From Proteobacteria bacterium CAG:495 (GTDB lineage Bacteria > Pseudomonadota > Alphaproteobacteria > RF32 > CAG-239): a stretch of DNA of 6,815 nucleotides. The DNA is taken from the NCBI GenBank assembly GCA_000432275.1, contig HF995297.1, positions 11,295 to 18,109 of the forward strand, read 5' to 3'. A program made the translations under genes and the position numbers. Shown one piece after another: positions 5,443 through 6,815 of this stretch. The notes below the pieces were generated by a model. It was not told where the DNA came from, made no database searches, and worked only from the letters and a program-made list of their open reading frames with translations. Position 1 is the first letter of the stretch; each line of letters opens with the position of its first letter.

Positions 5443-6644
5443 TGCTTGTCCTTCAAGAAACTGGTGCCGTACTCAAACGGCTTCAGATTAAAATATTCGG
5501 CTATTGTCTGGGCTATGTCGGCATAAGTTTCCCTCTGTCCCAAATCGGCAGCCGCAACCTTGGGACCAAACATAATTACCGGCACCTGCTCCCGGGTATG
5601 GTCGGTGCCTTCCCATGTAGGATCATTGCCGTGGTCTGCCGTTATAAAAACAATGTCGTCTTCTTGCAAAACACCGGCAATTTCCGGCAGCCGGGAATCA
5701 AAATACTCCAAAGCCCCAGCATAACCGTCTATATCGCGGCGATGGCCGAAATACATGTCAAAGTCTTCAAAATTGGTAAATACCAAGCTGAAATCCGGTG
5801 CCTCCTTTATTTCGCGCAGCGTCGCATCCCACAACTGCGGCAGCTTCGCGGCATGGACTTCCTTCGTAATGCCGCGATGGGCGTAAATATCGTTAATGGC
5901 ACCGATAGCGATTACGTTTCCGCCCGCAGATTTAATGCGGTCGAGCAAAGTCTCGCCAAACGGCTGCGCTGCATAATCCTTACGATTGGTCGTACGGGAA
6001 AACGCTCCGTTTTTCTCTCCCACAAAAGGACGAGCGATAATTCTCCCGATATTATAAGGCTGAACATATTTGTAAGCAATCTCGCAAAGCCTGTAAAGTC
6101 TGTCCAAACCGAAATGATTTTCATGGGCGGCAATCTGCATATTGCTGTCGGCTGAAGTATAGAAAATAGGTTTGCCCGTCCGAATATGCTCTTCGCCAAG
6201 CTCCTGAATAATCACCGTACCCGAAGCGGCTTTATTGCCGAGAATGCCGAGAATTCCGCTTTCCCTGACGATGTTTTCAATCACTTCTGCCGGAAAAGAA
6301 GGATAATCCGGCTTAAAATGCCCCCAGCCTTTGAGATTCGGCAATCCCGCCATTTCCCAATGGCCGGAAACCGTATCTTTGTCCATGCTGATTTCTTTGG
6401 CATGCCCGTATTTCGACGGCATCTGCAACCGCGGTGCCTTTTGGGTGCCGATGGCCGGATACTTGCCGCTGGCACCTTTGGCCGCCTCAGACAATCCCAA
6501 CGCATGTAAATTCGGAATATTCAATCCTTTTCCGGCTGCGGCAATATGCCCGAGCGTATCGGCACCGTCATTGCCGTATTTGGCACCGTCGGGTGCACCG
6601 CCGATACCGAATGAATCCATCATTAATATGATTGCTCTTGCCAT
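5439..6644 (-). CDS. deoB: Phosphopentomutase
   Basis: DeoB interconverts ribose-1-phosphate and ribose-5-phosphate (and the deoxy forms), linking nucleoside salvage to central metabolism in the cytosol. The 401-residue length fits the larger, proteobacterial type. The N-terminus MARAIILMMDSFGIGGAPDG gives the first metal ligand D10. T91 in DTVSGHWEM is the residue phosphorylated in the Bacillus enzyme. D296 and H301 lie in EDFDMYFGHRRD, and D337, H338 and H349 in ITADHGNDPTWEGTDHT. All spacings match the known di-manganese site of alkaline-phosphatase-type phosphopentomutases, so the enzyme should be active. AGGAG (6652-6656) sits seven bases before the ATG. It is the first recognisable gene of the minus-strand block and shares four bases with pgeF. 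No other deo gene is visible in the window. Confidence 0.97.
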   Translation of the reverse strand: MARAIILMMDSFGIGGAPDGAKYGNDGADTLGHIAAAGKGLNIPNLHALGLSEAAKGASGKYPAIGTQKAPRLQMPSKYGHAKEISMDKDTVSGHWEMAGLPNLKGWGHFKPDYPSFPAEVIENIVRESGILGILGNKAASGTVIIQELGEEHIRTGKPIFYTSADSNMQIAAHENHFGLDRLYRLCEIAYKYVQPYNIGRIIARPFVGEKNGAFSRTTNRKDYAAQPFGETLLDRIKSAGGNVIAIGAINDIYAHRGITKEVHAAKLPQLWDATLREIKEAPDFSLVFTNFEDFDMYFGHRRDIDGYAGALEYFDSRLPEIAGVLQEDDIVFITADHGNDPTWEGTDHTREQVPVIMFGPKVAAADLGQRETYADIAQTIAEYFNLKPFEYGTSFLKDKQ

Positions 6645-6651
6645 TCCGATT

Positions 6652-6677
6652 CTCCTGATTAATTTGAGAAAATATTA
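6652..6677 (-). promoter_or_regulatory. Possible promoter and ribosome site of deoB
   Basis: TAATAT (6672-6677, minus strand) is preceded by TG and one base, an extended -10 pattern (TGATAATAT). No -35 box is recognisable upstream. The start would be near 6665, about 20 bases before the ATG, leaving room for the AGGAG at 6652-6656. The ribosome site is convincing and the promoter only tentative; deoB may instead be read from a gene to the right. Confidence 0.35.
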
Positions 6678-6709
6678 TCAGCAAGAAGTTAAAAAAAGAA
6701 TACCCATAT

Positions 6710-6736
6710 AAAAAATTTAGTTGTCTGCCGACAGAC
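6710..6736 (-). terminator. Weak hairpin with T-run upstream of deoB
   Basis: GTCTG (6723-6727) and CAGAC (6732-6736) form a 5-base stem with a 4-base loop. On the minus strand a run of six T follows after seven more bases. This may end transcription of whatever lies to the right, but the stem is short and the T-run is too far away for a canonical terminator. Confidence 0.25.
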
Positions 6737-6757
6737 TTCTTCCCCAAAAAACGAAAA

Positions 6758-6814
6758 CTAAAATACGGCAATATACGGACGCTCCCGTTCCGAAGCTTTC
6801 GTATTAGACGACCA
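6758..6814 (-). CDS. Possible C-terminal tail of a gene entering from the right edge
   Basis: One minus-strand frame is open from the right edge to a TAG at 6758-6760, ending in the residues ASERERPYIAVF. The DNA is clearly richer in G+C up to this stop and turns A+T rich after it, as expected where coding ends. Only 18 codons are visible, and another frame is also open here (it continues into the deoB region), so this is a weak call with no family assignment. Confidence 0.25.
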   Translation of the reverse strand, partial: WSSNTKASERERPYIAVF

Positions 6815-6815
6815 T

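Noticed and set aside
5424..6155. Plus-strand open frame of 243 codons opposite deoB
   Set aside because: deoB on the other strand has its full active site; this frame has no recognisable motif and no upstream ribosome site.
6568..6814. Minus-strand open frame running from the right edge into the start of deoB
   Set aside because: Its lower part is a shifted frame over the deoB start and A+T-rich leader; the Phe/Leu-rich composition reflects base content and not a real protein.

Overview
The window looks like chromosomal housekeeping DNA from an alphaproteobacterium with moderate-to-low G+C. TolB, the two-domain cytosolic amidase and DeoB read as typical alphaproteobacterial versions, and the genes are compact with clear Shine-Dalgarno sites. 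An uncultured, host-associated lineage is possible, but that is a guess. I see no rRNA, tRNA, CRISPR array, insertion sequence or phage gene.

Layout from left to right: (1) an unrecognised, probably helical protein on the minus strand that runs off the left edge (1-530), with its own consensus-like promoter; (2) a strong intrinsic terminator, then tolB on the minus strand (731-2047), not accompanied by pal; (3) a divergent intergenic region (2048-2240) with one promoter for tolB and one for ruvX; (4) ruvX on the plus strand (2241-2699), whose last 10 bases overlap the end of the convergent amidase gene; (5) a minus-strand block transcribed right to left: deoB (5439-6644), pgeF (4681-5442, ATGA overlap with deoB), an 85-base gap with a TATAAT box, djlA-like (3426-4595), and a zinc amidase of the Amidase_2 family (2690-3415) 10 bases after it; (6) about 170 bases at the right edge, mostly A+T rich, perhaps holding the tail of one more minus-strand gene.

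How the genes may fit together: TolB (outer-membrane integrity), the membrane J-protein and the amidase (peptidoglycan turnover) concern the envelope. PgeF is known both for editing peptidoglycan precursors and, in relatives, for purine-nucleoside phosphorolysis. The latter makes ribose-1-phosphate, the substrate of the co-translated DeoB. RuvX is a ribosomal RNA/DNA nuclease that simply sits among them.

The most notable points are: a DjlA-like protein whose glycine-rich membrane module occurs three times instead of once; a PgeF in which the first of the three conserved zinc/catalytic residues (His) is Val at position 68; the tight deoB-pgeF coupling; tolB without pal; and a repeated promoter architecture (TTGAAT/TTGACA, 16 bases, TAGTAT/TAGGAT). 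I found no convincing new multi-gene system.
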